Positions 1 through 8,043 of a stretch of 54,595 nt of DNA are shown one piece after another (within the stretch, counting starts at the first letter, position 1; every line of letters begins with the position of its first letter). Source of the DNA: Erythrobacter sp. (GTDB lineage Bacteria > Pseudomonadota > Alphaproteobacteria > Sphingomonadales > Sphingomonadaceae); contig JAPYPR010000013.1 of assembly GCA_029937545.1 (NCBI GenBank), positions 1 to 54,595 of the forward strand, in the 5' to 3' direction. The translations under genes were made by a program, and so were the position numbers. The notes below the pieces were generated by a model. The model made no database searches. It worked only from the letters and a program-made list of their open reading frames with translations, and had not been told where the DNA came from.

Positions 1-54
1 ACGTGAATCACATCCTCATCGCGCTGTGAATCCTATTTATGGGTCCGGACCCTA
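1..54. mobile_element. possible insertion-sequence end (left window edge)
   Basis: The integrase reading frame stops resembling its family just where the 12-bp palindrome gggtccggaccc (41-52) occurs. Everything to the left codes for nothing recognisable before a stop at 8-10. An abrupt loss of homology at a palindromic GGGTCC end would fit the terminal inverted repeat of an insertion sequence lying mostly outside the window. No transposase is visible, so a plain deletion or genome rearrangement is equally possible. Confidence 0.25.
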
Positions 55-430
55 AACTGGTGATTACATCGTTCGCGTGAACCGGTTTCCAGCGGTCAAT
101 CTGCAATGCATGCCATTCGCGGGCCACATTTTCGAACGACGCTGCCGGTTCGTTCTGGCCCAACAGCCGGTTGCGCGTGGCGCTGTGCCGAGGGTCGCGG
201 CCAGCGCGTAAAATTTTTTTCGCTTCGTCGCGTTTTTCACGAGCATCGGCCAAGGACACTTCGGGGTAAGCCCCTAGGGTGAGGAGGCGTTCTTTCTTGT
301 CGAAACGGTATTTATAGCGCCAGCTCTTATGGCCGCTTGCCGAGATGTGCAGGTGCAGGCCACGGCTGTCGGCAATCTTATATGCCTTGTCTCTCGCCGC
401 AGCCGCTCGCACCGCTTTGTCCGTTAACAT
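8..430 (-). pseudogene. truncated tyrosine recombinase/integrase (N-terminal part)
   Basis: The 140-residue product starts MLTDKAVRAAAARDKAYK and carries the arm-binding domain (DUF4102-like) typical of P4-type prophage and island integrases. It includes the 'ADSRGLHLHISASGHKSWR' type of segment and then the start of the core-binding region (FENVAREWHALQIDRWKP). Family members are about 400 residues with a C-terminal R-HxxR-Y catalytic domain. Here homology ends after VITSL (near base 54) and about 14 unrelated residues lead to the stop, so the catalytic domain is absent and the protein cannot recombine DNA. The ATG at 430 is preferred over the longer frame from 466 because family proteins begin there. 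It sits just downstream of tRNA-Ser on the same strand, the usual place for an integrase next to its attachment site. Confidence 0.8.
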
Positions 431-589
431 CCGATACCCCCATTGCCTTCGGACCGTTACCCCCAATTTACCCCCACCTTCGTTCGGCTAGGGATGGGCA
501 ACGCTGGACAATATAGGAGTCGGAAACAGCGGAATTGTAAAGCTTTCCGCACGAAATTGGAAAGGATTGGAAGGCCTTGGAAAGGCAGG

Positions 590-679
590 TGGCGGAGAGG
601 GAGGGATTCGAACCCTCGATAGGCTTGCACCTATACTGCATTTCGAGTGCAGCGCATTCGACCACTCTGCCACCTCTCC
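590..679 (-). tRNA. tRNA-Ser(CGA)
   Basis: On the minus strand the sequence begins GGAGAGGTGGCAGAGTGG and ends CCCTCTCCGCCA, giving a 7-bp acceptor stem, a class II long variable arm (about 90 nt in all), the T-loop GGTTCGAATCC, and an encoded CCA. The anticodon loop reads CTCGAAA, so the anticodon is CGA, which decodes UCG serine codons. A truncated integrase lies immediately 3' of it, so the tRNA 3' end probably served as an attachment site. Confidence 0.95.
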
Positions 680-840
680 GCATGTCGGGTGCGCTTCCGG
701 GCGAAGGCCCTCGGTCGAAGCGAGGCGCGCCGATTAGCCGAGCCACCCGGCCTTGCCAAGCCCTTTTGGGTGCGAATTCGGGGGACGAGCTGCCTCCCCG
801 GCTTGTTTACTTTCCGCAGCGCACCATATTCTGCGCAACT

Positions 841-1221
841 ATGGAACGCGCACAATTCTTCTCCGCCCAGGCCGGTCGCACGATCGAGGCACCTCGCCGC
901 GCGAAGACCCGCTTCGCCATCGGCGATGTGGTCAAGCACAAGGTGTTCGATTTTCGTGGAGTGATCTTCGATATCGATCCGGTCTTCGCAAATTCCGAGG
1001 AATGGTATGCGGCGATACCCGAAGATCTTCGGCCCGACCGCGACCAGCCTTTCTATCACCTGCTCGCGGAGAGCGACGAGAGCAGTTACGTCGCTTATGT
1101 CAGCCAGCAGAACCTGCTGAACGATGCGGTCAGTGGCCCGGTCGAGCACCCGGACGTGCACGTCTATTTCCAGCAGTTCGAAAGCGGTCGCTACCGCATG
1201 CGGCGCAGCCTGACGCACTGA
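841..1221 (+). CDS. hspQ: HspQ/YccV-like hemimethylated-DNA-binding domain protein
   Basis: This 126-residue protein has the YccV/HspQ fold signature: AKTRFAIGDVVKHKVFDFRG at residues 20-39, then VIFDIDP, QPFYHLL and SSYVAYVSQQNL. In enterobacteria HspQ is a heat-shock protein that acts as a specificity factor for Lon and binds hemimethylated oriC DNA; either role here is inferred. Length matches the family (about 105-130). The ATG at 841 directly precedes the conserved region, and no better start lies in frame close by. It is a single-gene unit convergent with the ABC permease. Confidence 0.85.
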   Translation: MERAQFFSAQAGRTIEAPRRAKTRFAIGDVVKHKVFDFRGVIFDIDPVFANSEEWYAAIPEDLRPDRDQPFYHLLAESDESSYVAYVSQQNLLNDAVSGPVEHPDVHVYFQQFESGRYRMRRSLTH

Positions 1222-1246
1222 TCGCGGCAGGGCGCCTTGCGCGCCA

Positions 1247-2146
1247 TCAGCTTTTGATCTTCCAGCCGGACTTGAGTAGCCTGTATGCGACTATTGCAAG
1301 CACGGCGTTGAGCGCCAGCAGACCGAAAGCTGCCCAGGCGACATGTGCTGCATCGCCAATATCGCTCTGGCCGAGAAATCCATAACGGAAGCCCGAAATC
1401 ACATAGAAGAACGGGTTGGCGCGGCTGACCGCCTGGAATGCAGGCGCGAGCCGATCAATGATGTAGAACGTGCCGGAAAGCATCGCGAGCGGCGTGATGA
1501 CGAAATTCGTGACCGCCGCGTTGTGATCGAACTTCTCCGCCCAGATCGACGCAATCAGGCCGAGAATCGCCAGCATCACTGCGCCCATCAGGCCGAACCA
1601 CACAACCGCCCAAGGATGCGCCATGGCGAGGCTGACGCCGGGATAGAGCGCCATGGCTGCGGCCACGACGAAGCCCACCGCGATCGCGCGCGTGACGGCA
1701 GCACCGACGATCCCGATCATCAGCTCGCCTTCGGACAGCGGCGGCATCAGCAGGTCGATGATCGTGCCCTGGATCTTGCCCGACAGCAGCGAAAAGCTCG
1801 AATTGGCGAAGGAATTCTGCATCATCGCCATGGCGATCAGGCCGGGTGCGACGAAGGTCGGGAAGTTCACGCCCAGCACCTCGCGCCCGCCGCGCCCCAG
1901 GGCGACCGAGAAAATGACGAGGAACAGCAGCGTCGTGATCGCCGGAGCCCAGATTGTCTGGGTCTGCACCTTGAGAAACCGCCGGACCTCCTTAATATAG
2001 AGGCTCCACAAACCCACGCGGTTGATGCCGGTGATCACCGGTTTGCCGCGTTCGGCGAACCGGCCTTTCGCAGCGCCGCCATCCTCGACGAAATTTGCGT
2101 CGGGTTGCTCGGTGCCAGCGGGGGCAGGATTGACTTGATCGGCCAT
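1247..2146 (-). CDS. ABC-2 type transporter permease
   Basis: The product is a 299-residue integral membrane protein with a soluble N-terminal tail of about 50 residues and six predicted TM segments. It matches the ABC-2/NodJ-YadH permease family (FLKVQTQTIWAPAITTLLFL, then GLIAMAMMQNSFANSSFSLL, LLMPPLSEGELMIG and MLSGTFYIIDRLAP). Such permeases pair with a separate ATPase to export lipids, polysaccharides or drugs. No ATPase gene is adjacent, so the partner must be elsewhere and the substrate is unknown. It is divergent from gcrA, with 71 bases between the starts. Confidence 0.88.
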   Translation of the reverse strand: MADQVNPAPAGTEQPDANFVEDGGAAKGRFAERGKPVITGINRVGLWSLYIKEVRRFLKVQTQTIWAPAITTLLFLVIFSVALGRGGREVLGVNFPTFVAPGLIAMAMMQNSFANSSFSLLSGKIQGTIIDLLMPPLSEGELMIGIVGAAVTRAIAVGFVVAAAMALYPGVSLAMAHPWAVVWFGLMGAVMLAILGLIASIWAEKFDHNAAVTNFVITPLAMLSGTFYIIDRLAPAFQAVSRANPFFYVISGFRYGFLGQSDIGDAAHVAWAAFGLLALNAVLAIVAYRLLKSGWKIKS

Positions 2147-2217
2147 GGCTGCGCGCCTAGGGCCACGTACCCCGTCTTGGCAAGCTCCGGACGGCCAGGA
2201 CTATACAGGATTCACGA

Positions 2218-2892
2218 ATGAGCTGGACCGACGAACGGATCGCAACACTCAAGAAGATGTGGGAAGGCGGATCGACCGCCAGCCAGATCGCGGAGGAACT
2301 CGGCGGCGTCAGTCGCAATGCAGTCATCGGCAAGGCGCATCGCCTCGGCCTGAAATCGCGGCCCTCGCCGGTAAAGGCAAACGAAAAGAAGAAGGCTGCG
2401 CCCAAGGCCAAAGCACCGCCCAAACCGGCCCCGAAGGCCGCGCCCAAGCCGCCCGCTCCGAAGGCCGCAGCACCGGCAAAGCCCGCCGCTGCGCCCGCTC
2501 CCGCCCCCAGCGCTGCGGTCCCCTCGCAACCGCTGCCCGACAAGCGGCCCGACCTGCCCAAGATCGTCTCCGTCGGACCCGGCGGGTTCCTGCGCCAGGG
2601 GCCGGGCGATCAGCAGCCGCCGATACCGCCCGCGCCGCCGCGCCGACTGGTGCCGGCCAAGCCCGATCCCTCGATCGCCGATAAGACCAGCCTGCTGGAT
2701 CTGTCGGACAAGGTCTGCCGCTGGCCGATGGGCCATCCGGGCGAACCCGATTTCCATTTCTGCGGAGAATCCGTGAACCCCGGCTTCCCCTATTGCGTCG
2801 AGCATTGCGGCCGGGCGTACCAGGCGCAGCTGCCGCGCGGCGCGCGCCGTCCGCCTCCGCCCCTGCCCTTCGGCGGCCCGCGGGTCCGCTAG
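2218..2892 (+). CDS. gcrA: GcrA cell cycle regulator
   Basis: The 224-residue product starts MSWTDERIATLKKMWEGG and continues with the helix-turn-helix TASQIAEELGGVSRNAVIGK, the diagnostic N-terminus of GcrA. In Caulobacter GcrA binds sigma-70 holoenzyme and CcrM-methylated promoters to drive S-phase genes. After the DNA-binding part (residues 1-45) comes a Lys/Pro/Ala-rich linker (about 48-150). The conserved C-terminal Cys/His segment follows (CRWPMGHPGEPDFHFCGE... YCVEHC, about 168-200). The linker makes the protein longer than the roughly 173-residue Caulobacter protein. An intrinsic terminator follows. Confidence 0.95.
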   Translation: MSWTDERIATLKKMWEGGSTASQIAEELGGVSRNAVIGKAHRLGLKSRPSPVKANEKKKAAPKAKAPPKPAPKAAPKPPAPKAAAPAKPAAAPAPAPSAAVPSQPLPDKRPDLPKIVSVGPGGFLRQGPGDQQPPIPPAPPRRLVPAKPDPSIADKTSLLDLSDKVCRWPMGHPGEPDFHFCGESVNPGFPYCVEHCGRAYQAQLPRGARRPPPPLPFGGPRVR

Positions 2893-2905
2893 TATCCATT
2901 ATCCG

Positions 2906-2940
2906 AAAGGCCCGGCAGTCACGCGACCGTCGGGCCTTTT
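2906..2940 (+). terminator. rho-independent terminator after gcrA
   Basis: Inverted repeat aaaggcccg ... cgggccttt with a short loop and a T run (TTTT) at its 3' end, 13 bases after the gcrA stop. Confidence 0.8.
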
Positions 2941-2964
2941 CTCTAGACCGACCGGAGTTTGCCA

Positions 2965-3486
2965 ATGCCACTTTCGCTTCACGCCGCCTATGTCCCCAGC
3001 GCGCTGCAAATGCTCGGTACCGCGCGTCATCTCACCGATACCGCGGAGAAATGGTGCGGCGAAAATGGCGTTCCGGAAGCCGACATCATCGGCGCGCGGA
3101 TCATCGATGACATGCTACCGTGGTGCTATCAGGTGAAAAGTGTCGCCGAGCATACGCAGGGCGCGATCGAAGGCGTGCGCGCGGGCGTCTATTCCCCAGA
3201 TCTCAATCCGCCGCCGACGACGTTCGACGCCCTGCGGGAGAAGCTGTCGGGCGCGCGCGGGGCCATGGAAGCTCTGTCCGAGGATGAGATGGAAGCCTTC
3301 ATGGGCCAGCCCATGCGGTTCGAGTTCAAGGATCGCCGCATGGACTTCGACGCCGAGGATTTTCTGCTCAGCTTCAGCCAGCCGAACATCTATTTCCACT
3401 GCGCGACAGCCTACGACATCCTTCGCATGAAGGGTGTCCCCGTCGGCAAGGGCGACTTCATGGGCCGTGTGCGCATCAAAACCTAG
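2965..3486 (+). CDS. DUF1993 family protein
   Basis: This 173-residue soluble protein matches the DUF1993 family, which adopts a DinB-like four-helix bundle. Examples of family signatures are LHAAYVPSALQMLGT near the N-terminus, ADIIGARIIDDMLPW, and the C-terminal PNIYFHCATAYDILR...GKGDFMG. Function is unknown; DinB-like folds often bind a metal through histidines, and H142 in FHCATAY is a candidate. ATG 2965 is chosen because CGGAG lies 8 bases upstream; a TTG two codons earlier is possible. It runs convergently into the spermidine-synthase-like gene, and the two stops overlap by 4 bases. Confidence 0.88.
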   Translation: MPLSLHAAYVPSALQMLGTARHLTDTAEKWCGENGVPEADIIGARIIDDMLPWCYQVKSVAEHTQGAIEGVRAGVYSPDLNPPPTTFDALREKLSGARGAMEALSEDEMEAFMGQPMRFEFKDRRMDFDAEDFLLSFSQPNIYFHCATAYDILRMKGVPVGKGDFMGRVRIKT

Positions 3487-4163
3487 CGCTTGCGGGCGAA
3501 CCAGATGGTATGGCGTGGCCCCTTGTTGTTCGGCCGCGCGCGCACCTCGCGCACTTCCACATCGAAGCCGCTTTCTTTCAGGCGCACGGTAAACTTGTGG
3601 TCGGGCGCGGCCGACCACACTGCAAGGATGCCGCCAGGCCGCAGCGCGTCGCGCGCCTTGCCCAGCCCGGTCTTGCTATAGATTCGATAGTTGGCATCGC
3701 GCACGATCCCGTCGGGCCCGTTGTCGACATCCAGCAGGATGGCATCGTATTTCTCGCTGGTGCCGTCATTCGCATCGTCGATCAGCGCGGCGACATCGCA
3801 CAGCACCACTTCTCCGCGCGGATCGGCGAGGCTGTCACCTGTAAGATGCGCCAGCGGCCCCTTCGCCCAATCGAGGATCTCCGGCACGATCTCCGCCACG
3901 GTCAACGATCCACCTTCGGGGAGCCGATCGAGCGCAGCGCGGTAGGTGAACCCCATCCCGTAGCCCCCGATCAGGACGCGCGGTTTGGCCGCATCGAGTT
4001 CGGCCAGTGTCAGCACCGCGAGCTGTTCTTCAGAGAATTGCATCCGCGTGCCCATCAGCTCGTCGCGGCCGAGCATGATAACGAAATCACGGCCATGGCT
4101 GACGAGCGTCAGCGTTTCGCCGTCGGGCACTTCGGCGGTCGCGAGGGTCTCACGGGGCAGCAT
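3483..4163 (-). CDS. spermidine/spermine synthase-like methyltransferase-fold protein
   Basis: The 226-residue product has a Rossmann-like nucleotide-binding core of the spermidine synthase superfamily: PRVLIGGYGMGFTYRAAL (about 61-78), the acidic LTVAEIVPEIL, and YDAILLDVDNGPDG. The GGxGMG loop replaces the GGGDG of true spermidine synthases, so polyamine synthesis is not assured; related proteins are of unknown function. The ATG at 4163 is chosen because the conserved part (MLPRETLATAEVPDGETLTL) starts there. It overlaps the end of the upstream kinase by 14 bases, indicating co-transcription. Confidence 0.75.
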   Translation of the reverse strand: MLPRETLATAEVPDGETLTLVSHGRDFVIMLGRDELMGTRMQFSEEQLAVLTLAELDAAKPRVLIGGYGMGFTYRAALDRLPEGGSLTVAEIVPEILDWAKGPLAHLTGDSLADPRGEVVLCDVAALIDDANDGTSEKYDAILLDVDNGPDGIVRDANYRIYSKTGLGKARDALRPGGILAVWSAAPDHKFTVRLKESGFDVEVREVRARPNNKGPRHTIWFARKR

Positions 4164-5217
4164 GGATGATCTCTTCAAATTGGGGAATGACCAGGCGCGC
4201 AATGGCGCCCTTACCATCGTCACGGTTAGACAGAGTGAAGTCTCCCTTCAGGCTGCGGGCGAGGCTTGTCGCGATCCGCAGGCCGAGGCTCTCCGCATTC
4301 TCCAGCGCAAAGCCGGACGGCAAGCCCGATCCTTCGTCCTGGATGCAAATGATGTAGCACGGCTCTTCGTCAGCGCGTTCCACGACCATAACCTCGAGCG
4401 GCCCACCGGCGTCGGCATAGCTGTGCTCCACGCAATTGCTGATTGCCTCGGCGACGATCAGCGCGGTCGAAACCGCGTGTTCGGTCGCCAGCGTTCCGGT
4501 GGACTGGGCATCGAAAACGTAGCGAATATCGTCACGGCCAGAGGCGTCCAGCGTATCCCGCGCGATGCGGTCGATATAGTTGGCCAGCGACAGCTGGGCG
4601 CCATCGGCGCTATAGAGAGTGCGTTGCAACCGCCCTACCAATCCGAGCCGCCGGGCCGCGTCGGTCAGCGCTTGCCTGCCGTCACCATCCGCCAGCCCGC
4701 GCTGCTGCAGATTGAGCAGGGAGGAGATCATCTGGATGTTGTTGCCGACCCGGTGCTGCAATTCCTTGAAGAGCATCTCCCGCGTTTCCGCGAGCTGGCT
4801 GGTGCGCCGCTGTTCCAGCGCCAGCCGCGCATTGGCGATCTGCATCCAGTGGACGAGCGCGATATCGACAACGACGATCCCGATGAAGAATAGCAGCGCC
4901 ACCACGGCGCGATAATCGAGCGCGAAGCTATCAAGCGGCGGGATGAAGAAATACCAGCTCAACAGCCCGCACAGGACTGCAGCGAGCGCCCCCGGCCCGA
5001 CCCCGAAGAAGAACGCGGTCAGTATGACCGGCGGAAAGAATGTGATGTATGGAAAGCCCTGCGGCAGTGCATTGCCCACCGCCCAGCGGGTCAGCAGGCC
5101 GGCCACGCTGGCGATGATTGCGACGCCAAAGCCGATCCACGGGCGGCGCTTGGCGAGCGGCAATCTTTGCAGGAAAGTGAGACTGTCCGGTGGCAAGTCC
5201 CGCAGCGCCCTGAACAT
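4150..5217 (-). CDS. membrane sensor histidine kinase, HisKA_2 type with DUF4118 sensor
   Basis: This 355-residue protein has four hydrophobic segments between residues 28 and 125 in a KdpD-like DUF4118 arrangement (ITFFPPVILTAFFFGVGPG, LLSWYFFIPP), a linker helix, and a HisKA_2 dimerisation domain with the phospho-accepting H155 in KELQHRVGNNIQMISSLL. The catalytic domain follows, with N-box AEAISNCVEHS and G-box DEGSGLP. HisKA_2/HWE kinases in alphaproteobacteria often feed the general stress response, but no response regulator, PhyR or NepR gene is adjacent. Its stop lies inside the downstream spermidine-synthase-like gene. The input signal is unknown. Confidence 0.88.
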   Translation of the reverse strand: MFRALRDLPPDSLTFLQRLPLAKRRPWIGFGVAIIASVAGLLTRWAVGNALPQGFPYITFFPPVILTAFFFGVGPGALAAVLCGLLSWYFFIPPLDSFALDYRAVVALLFFIGIVVVDIALVHWMQIANARLALEQRRTSQLAETREMLFKELQHRVGNNIQMISSLLNLQQRGLADGDGRQALTDAARRLGLVGRLQRTLYSADGAQLSLANYIDRIARDTLDASGRDDIRYVFDAQSTGTLATEHAVSTALIVAEAISNCVEHSYADAGGPLEVMVVERADEEPCYIICIQDEGSGLPSGFALENAESLGLRIATSLARSLKGDFTLSNRDDGKGAIARLVIPQFEEIIHAAP

Positions 5218-5264
5218 CGACCCTTTAATCTCCTCATCAGCGGCGAATTCGCCCCATAAACGAA

Positions 5265-5294
5265 GGGCCGCGAAGGTCTATACCCTCGCGGCCC
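5265..5294 (-). terminator. stem-loop downstream of pnp
   Basis: Perfect 9-bp inverted repeat gggccgcga / tcgcggccc with a 12-base loop, 25 bases past the pnp stop. The following U-run is poor (TTCGTTT on the minus strand), so it may act as an RNA 3'-end stabiliser as much as a terminator. Confidence 0.6.
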
Positions 5295-5318
5295 CACATT
5301 GCCAAAAGGCGTTGCATA

Positions 5319-7592
5319 TCAGTCCTTCAGGAAGTCCGGCACGTGGGCTTCGCCGCCCCCGTCCTTGTTCCCGCCGCCGTCGCGATCACGACGCGGGCCA
5401 CCGCGACCACCGCGACGATCGCCGCCGCCACCGCGCGGGCCACGATCACCGCGCGGTTCGCGCGGCGGGCGGGTGTCCTCCAGCTCTTCGCCGGTTTCCT
5501 GGTCGACCACACGCATCGACAGGCGGACCTTACCGCGCTGGTCGATCTCGAGGACCTTGACCTTCACTTCCTGGCCTTCCGACACGACGTCGGTCGGCTT
5601 CTCGACGCGCTCGTTCTTCATTTCGCTGACGTGGACGAGACCGTCCTTGCCGCCCATGAAGTTCACGAATGCGCCGAAGTCCACGATGTTGACGACCTTG
5701 CCGGTGTAGATCTTGCCGACTTCCGCCTCTTCGACGATGCCTTCGATCCACTTCTTCGCGGCTTCGATCTCGTCGGCGTTCGAAGAGCTGATCTTGATCA
5801 CGCCTTCGTCGTCGATATCGACCTTGGCACCGGTTTCGGCGACGATCTCGCGGATCACCTTGCCGCCCGTGCCGATCACATCGCGGATCTTCGACTTGTC
5901 GATCTGCATCGTCTCGATACGCGGAGCGTGCTTGGACACTTCGCCGCGTGTGGAACCGAGAGCTTCGGTCATCTTGCCGAGGATGTGTGCACGACCGGCC
6001 TTCGCCTGTTCCAGCGCAGTCTGCATGATTTCCTGCGTGATGCCGGCGACCTTGATGTCCATCTGCAGGGACGTGATGCCCTTTTCCGAACCCGCGACCT
6101 TGAAGTCCATGTCGCCCAGGTGATCTTCGTCACCCAGGATGTCGGACAGGACCGTGAAGTCGCTGCCTTCGAGGATCAGGCCCATGGCGATGCCCGACAC
6201 CGGGCGCGCCAGCGGCACACCGGCGTCCATCATGGACAGGCTTCCGCCGCAGACAGTCGCCATCGAGCTCGAGCCGTTGGACTCGGTGATGTCGGACAGA
6301 ACGCGGATGGTGTAGGGAAACTCCTCGTGATCGGGCAGCACCGGACGCAGCGCGCGGAAAGCGAGCTTGCCGTGGCCGGTTTCGCGGCGGCTGGTGAAGC
6401 CGAAGCGGCCCACCTCGCCGACCGAATAGGGCGGGAAGTTATAGTGCAGCATGAAATTGCTGTACGACAGGCCTTCCAGACCATCGATCATTTGCTCGGC
6501 ATCCTTTGTGCCCAGCGTGGTGGTGCAGATGGCCTGCGTTTCACCGCGGGTAAACAGCGCCGAACCGTGCGTGCGCGGCAGCAGGCCGACCATCGCCTCG
6601 ATCGGACGGACCTCGTCGGTCTTGCGGCCGTCGATGCGCTGGCCGTCCTCGAGGATCGCCTTGCGCACGATGTCGCTTTCCAGCTTCTTCACGAGCTTCA
6701 GACGGCCCATGTATTCGGCCGGGTCGCTCTCTTCCAGATCGGCGTAATGTTCGCGCGCCTTGGCACGGGCATCGTTGACCGCGTCCTGGCGCTCGGCCTT
6801 GTTGGTGATCTTGTAGGCTTTCGCCAGATCGTCGCCGATAACCCCGCGCAGCTCTTCGAGCTTGGCGGTCTTGTCTTCGACCGGAGCGAGTTCCCACGGA
6901 TCCTTGGCGGCCTGTTCGGCCAGATCGATGATCGCGCCGATGACCTTGCGGCTTTCCTCATGCGCGAACATGACGGCGCCGAGCATCTGCTCTTCGGTCA
7001 GTTCCTTCGCTTCGGATTCGACCATCATCACTGCGTCCTGCGTCGCGGCCACGACGAGGTCGAGATTGCCGTTTTCGCCCAGGGCGTCGGCAACGGTCGG
7101 GTTGAGGACGTATTCGCCATCGGAGAAGCCGACGCGCGCAGCGCCGATCGGGCCCATGAAGGGCAGGCCGCTGATGGTCAGCGCAGCCGATGCGGCGATC
7201 ATCGCGACGATATCGGGCTCGGTCTCGCCGTCATAGGACAGGACCTGCGCGATGACGTTGATTTCGTTGTAGAAGCCTTCCGGGAAGAGCGGCCGCACGG
7301 GGCGGTCGATCAGACGGCTGGTCAGCGTTTCCTTCTCCGTGGCGCGGCCTTCGCGCTTGAAGAAGCCGCCCGGAATACGGCCCGCAGCGGAGAATTTTTC
7401 CTGGTAGTGGACGGTCAGCGGGAAGAAGTCCTGCCCTTCCTTGACACTACGCGCGGCGGTCACGGCGCACAGCACCACGGTTTCGCCATAGGTGGCCAGC
7501 ACGGCGCCATCTGCCTGACGGGCGATCTGGCCGGTTTCGAGGGTGAGGGTTTTTCCGCCCCACTCGATCGATACGGTTTTCTTGTCGAACAT
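5319..7592 (-). CDS. pnp: polyribonucleotide nucleotidyltransferase (PNPase)
   Basis: The 757-residue enzyme degrades RNA phosphorolytically 3'-to-5' and is a core degradosome component. Two RNase PH domains are visible: N-terminal with [17 protein letters not shown] and [15 protein letters not shown], and C-terminal with [16 protein letters not shown] and [18 protein letters not shown] helical linker lies between them. A KH domain ([15 protein letters not shown]) and an S1 domain ([15 protein letters not shown]) follow. A C-terminal tail of about 50 residues is rich in Arg and Gly and is unusual compared with the 711-residue E. coli enzyme. It lies downstream of rpsO, the conserved order, with stem-loops in between. 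Confidence 0.98.
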   Translation of the reverse strand: MFDKKTVSIEWGGKTLTLETGQIARQADGAVLATYGETVVLCAVTAARSVKEGQDFFPLTVHYQEKFSAAGRIPGGFFKREGRATEKETLTSRLIDRPVRPLFPEGFYNEINVIAQVLSYDGETEPDIVAMIAASAALTISGLPFMGPIGAARVGFSDGEYVLNPTVADALGENGNLDLVVAATQDAVMMVESEAKELTEEQMLGAVMFAHEESRKVIGAIIDLAEQAAKDPWELAPVEDKTAKLEELRGVIGDDLAKAYKITNKAERQDAVNDARAKAREHYADLEESDPAEYMGRLKLVKKLESDIVRKAILEDGQRIDGRKTDEVRPIEAMVGLLPRTHGSALFTRGETQAICTTTLGTKDAEQMIDGLEGLSYSNFMLHYNFPPYSVGEVGRFGFTSRRETGHGKLAFRALRPVLPDHEEFPYTIRVLSDITESNGSSSMATVCGGSLSMMDAGVPLARPVSGIAMGLILEGSDFTVLSDILGDEDHLGDMDFKVAGSEKGITSLQMDIKVAGITQEIMQTALEQAKAGRAHILGKMTEALGSTRGEVSKHAPRIETMQIDKSKIRDVIGTGGKVIREIVAETGAKVDIDDEGVIKISSSNADEIEAAKKWIEGIVEEAEVGKIYTGKVVNIVDFGAFVNFMGGKDGLVHVSEMKNERVEKPTDVVSEGQEVKVKVLEIDQRGKVRLSMRVVDQETGEELEDTRPPREPRGDRGPRGGGGDRRGGRGGPRRDRDGGGNKDGGGEAHVPDFLKD

Positions 7593-7691
7593 GTATTTTC
7601 CTAAATGACCCGCGGGGCCTTATTGCCGCGCGGGGCCTACTGTGCCGGGTAATCCGTCCCGGTCCGGTGTGGGGCTATTGTCGCCCCGGTT

Positions 7692-7725
7692 TCCTGCTTC
7701 TGCGCCGCATTGCGCGGAAGCAGGA
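7692..7725 (-). promoter_or_regulatory. long hairpin in the rpsO-pnp intergenic region
   Basis: A 14-bp stem with one mismatch (tcctgcttctgcgc / gcgcggaagcagga, 6-base loop) sits between rpsO and pnp, about 100 bases before the pnp start. In E. coli the same interval folds into an RNase III-cleaved hairpin through which PNPase represses its own translation. The position and duplex length here suggest the same kind of control; this is inference. Confidence 0.55.
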
Positions 7726-7731
7726 TAGCAA

Positions 7732-7759
7732 GAGGGGCAGCCCTTCCGAGCCGCCCCTC
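7732..7759 (-). terminator. stem-loop just after rpsO
   Basis: Inverted repeat gaggggc / gcccctc, extended past one mismatch, 9 bases past the rpsO stop. There is no U-run on the minus strand, so it may be a partial attenuator or an RNA-protecting structure that leaves some transcription into pnp. Confidence 0.5.
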
Positions 7760-7768
7760 CCGAAACTC

Positions 7769-8038
7769 TTATTTACGAAGACCCAGCTTCTGGATCAGCG
7801 CGTTGTACCGCTCGACGTCTTTCTTCTTGAGATAGGCGAGCAGGTTGCGACGCTTGTTGACCATCATCAGGAGACCGCGACGCGAGTGGTTGTCCTTGTG
7901 GTTGGACTTGAAGTGCTCGGTCAGGTTCTTGATGCGCTCGGTCAGGATGGCGACCTGGACTTCCGGCGAACCGGTGTCGCCCTTGCCCTGCGCATTGTCC
8001 TCGATGATCTTCTGTTTGTTCTCGGCGGTAACCGACAT
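7769..8038 (-). CDS. rpsO: 30S ribosomal protein S15
   Basis: The 89-residue product begins [17 protein letters not shown] and contains the S15 signature [22 protein letters not shown] and the [17 protein letters not shown] segment. S15 binds the central domain of 16S rRNA and nucleates 30S platform assembly. Length equals the family standard (88-89 after Met removal). It lies 5 bases downstream of truB and upstream of pnp, the conserved bacterial order. Confidence 0.98.
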   Translation of the reverse strand: MSVTAENKQKIIEDNAQGKGDTGSPEVQVAILTERIKNLTEHFKSNHKDNHSRRGLLMMVNKRRNLLAYLKKKDVERYNALIQKLGLRK

Positions 8039-8043
8039 GCATT

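Noticed and set aside
5343..7604. 753-codon open frame on the plus strand opposite pnp
   Set aside because: It mirrors pnp codon for codon, has composition of a GC-rich antisense shadow and no family signature.
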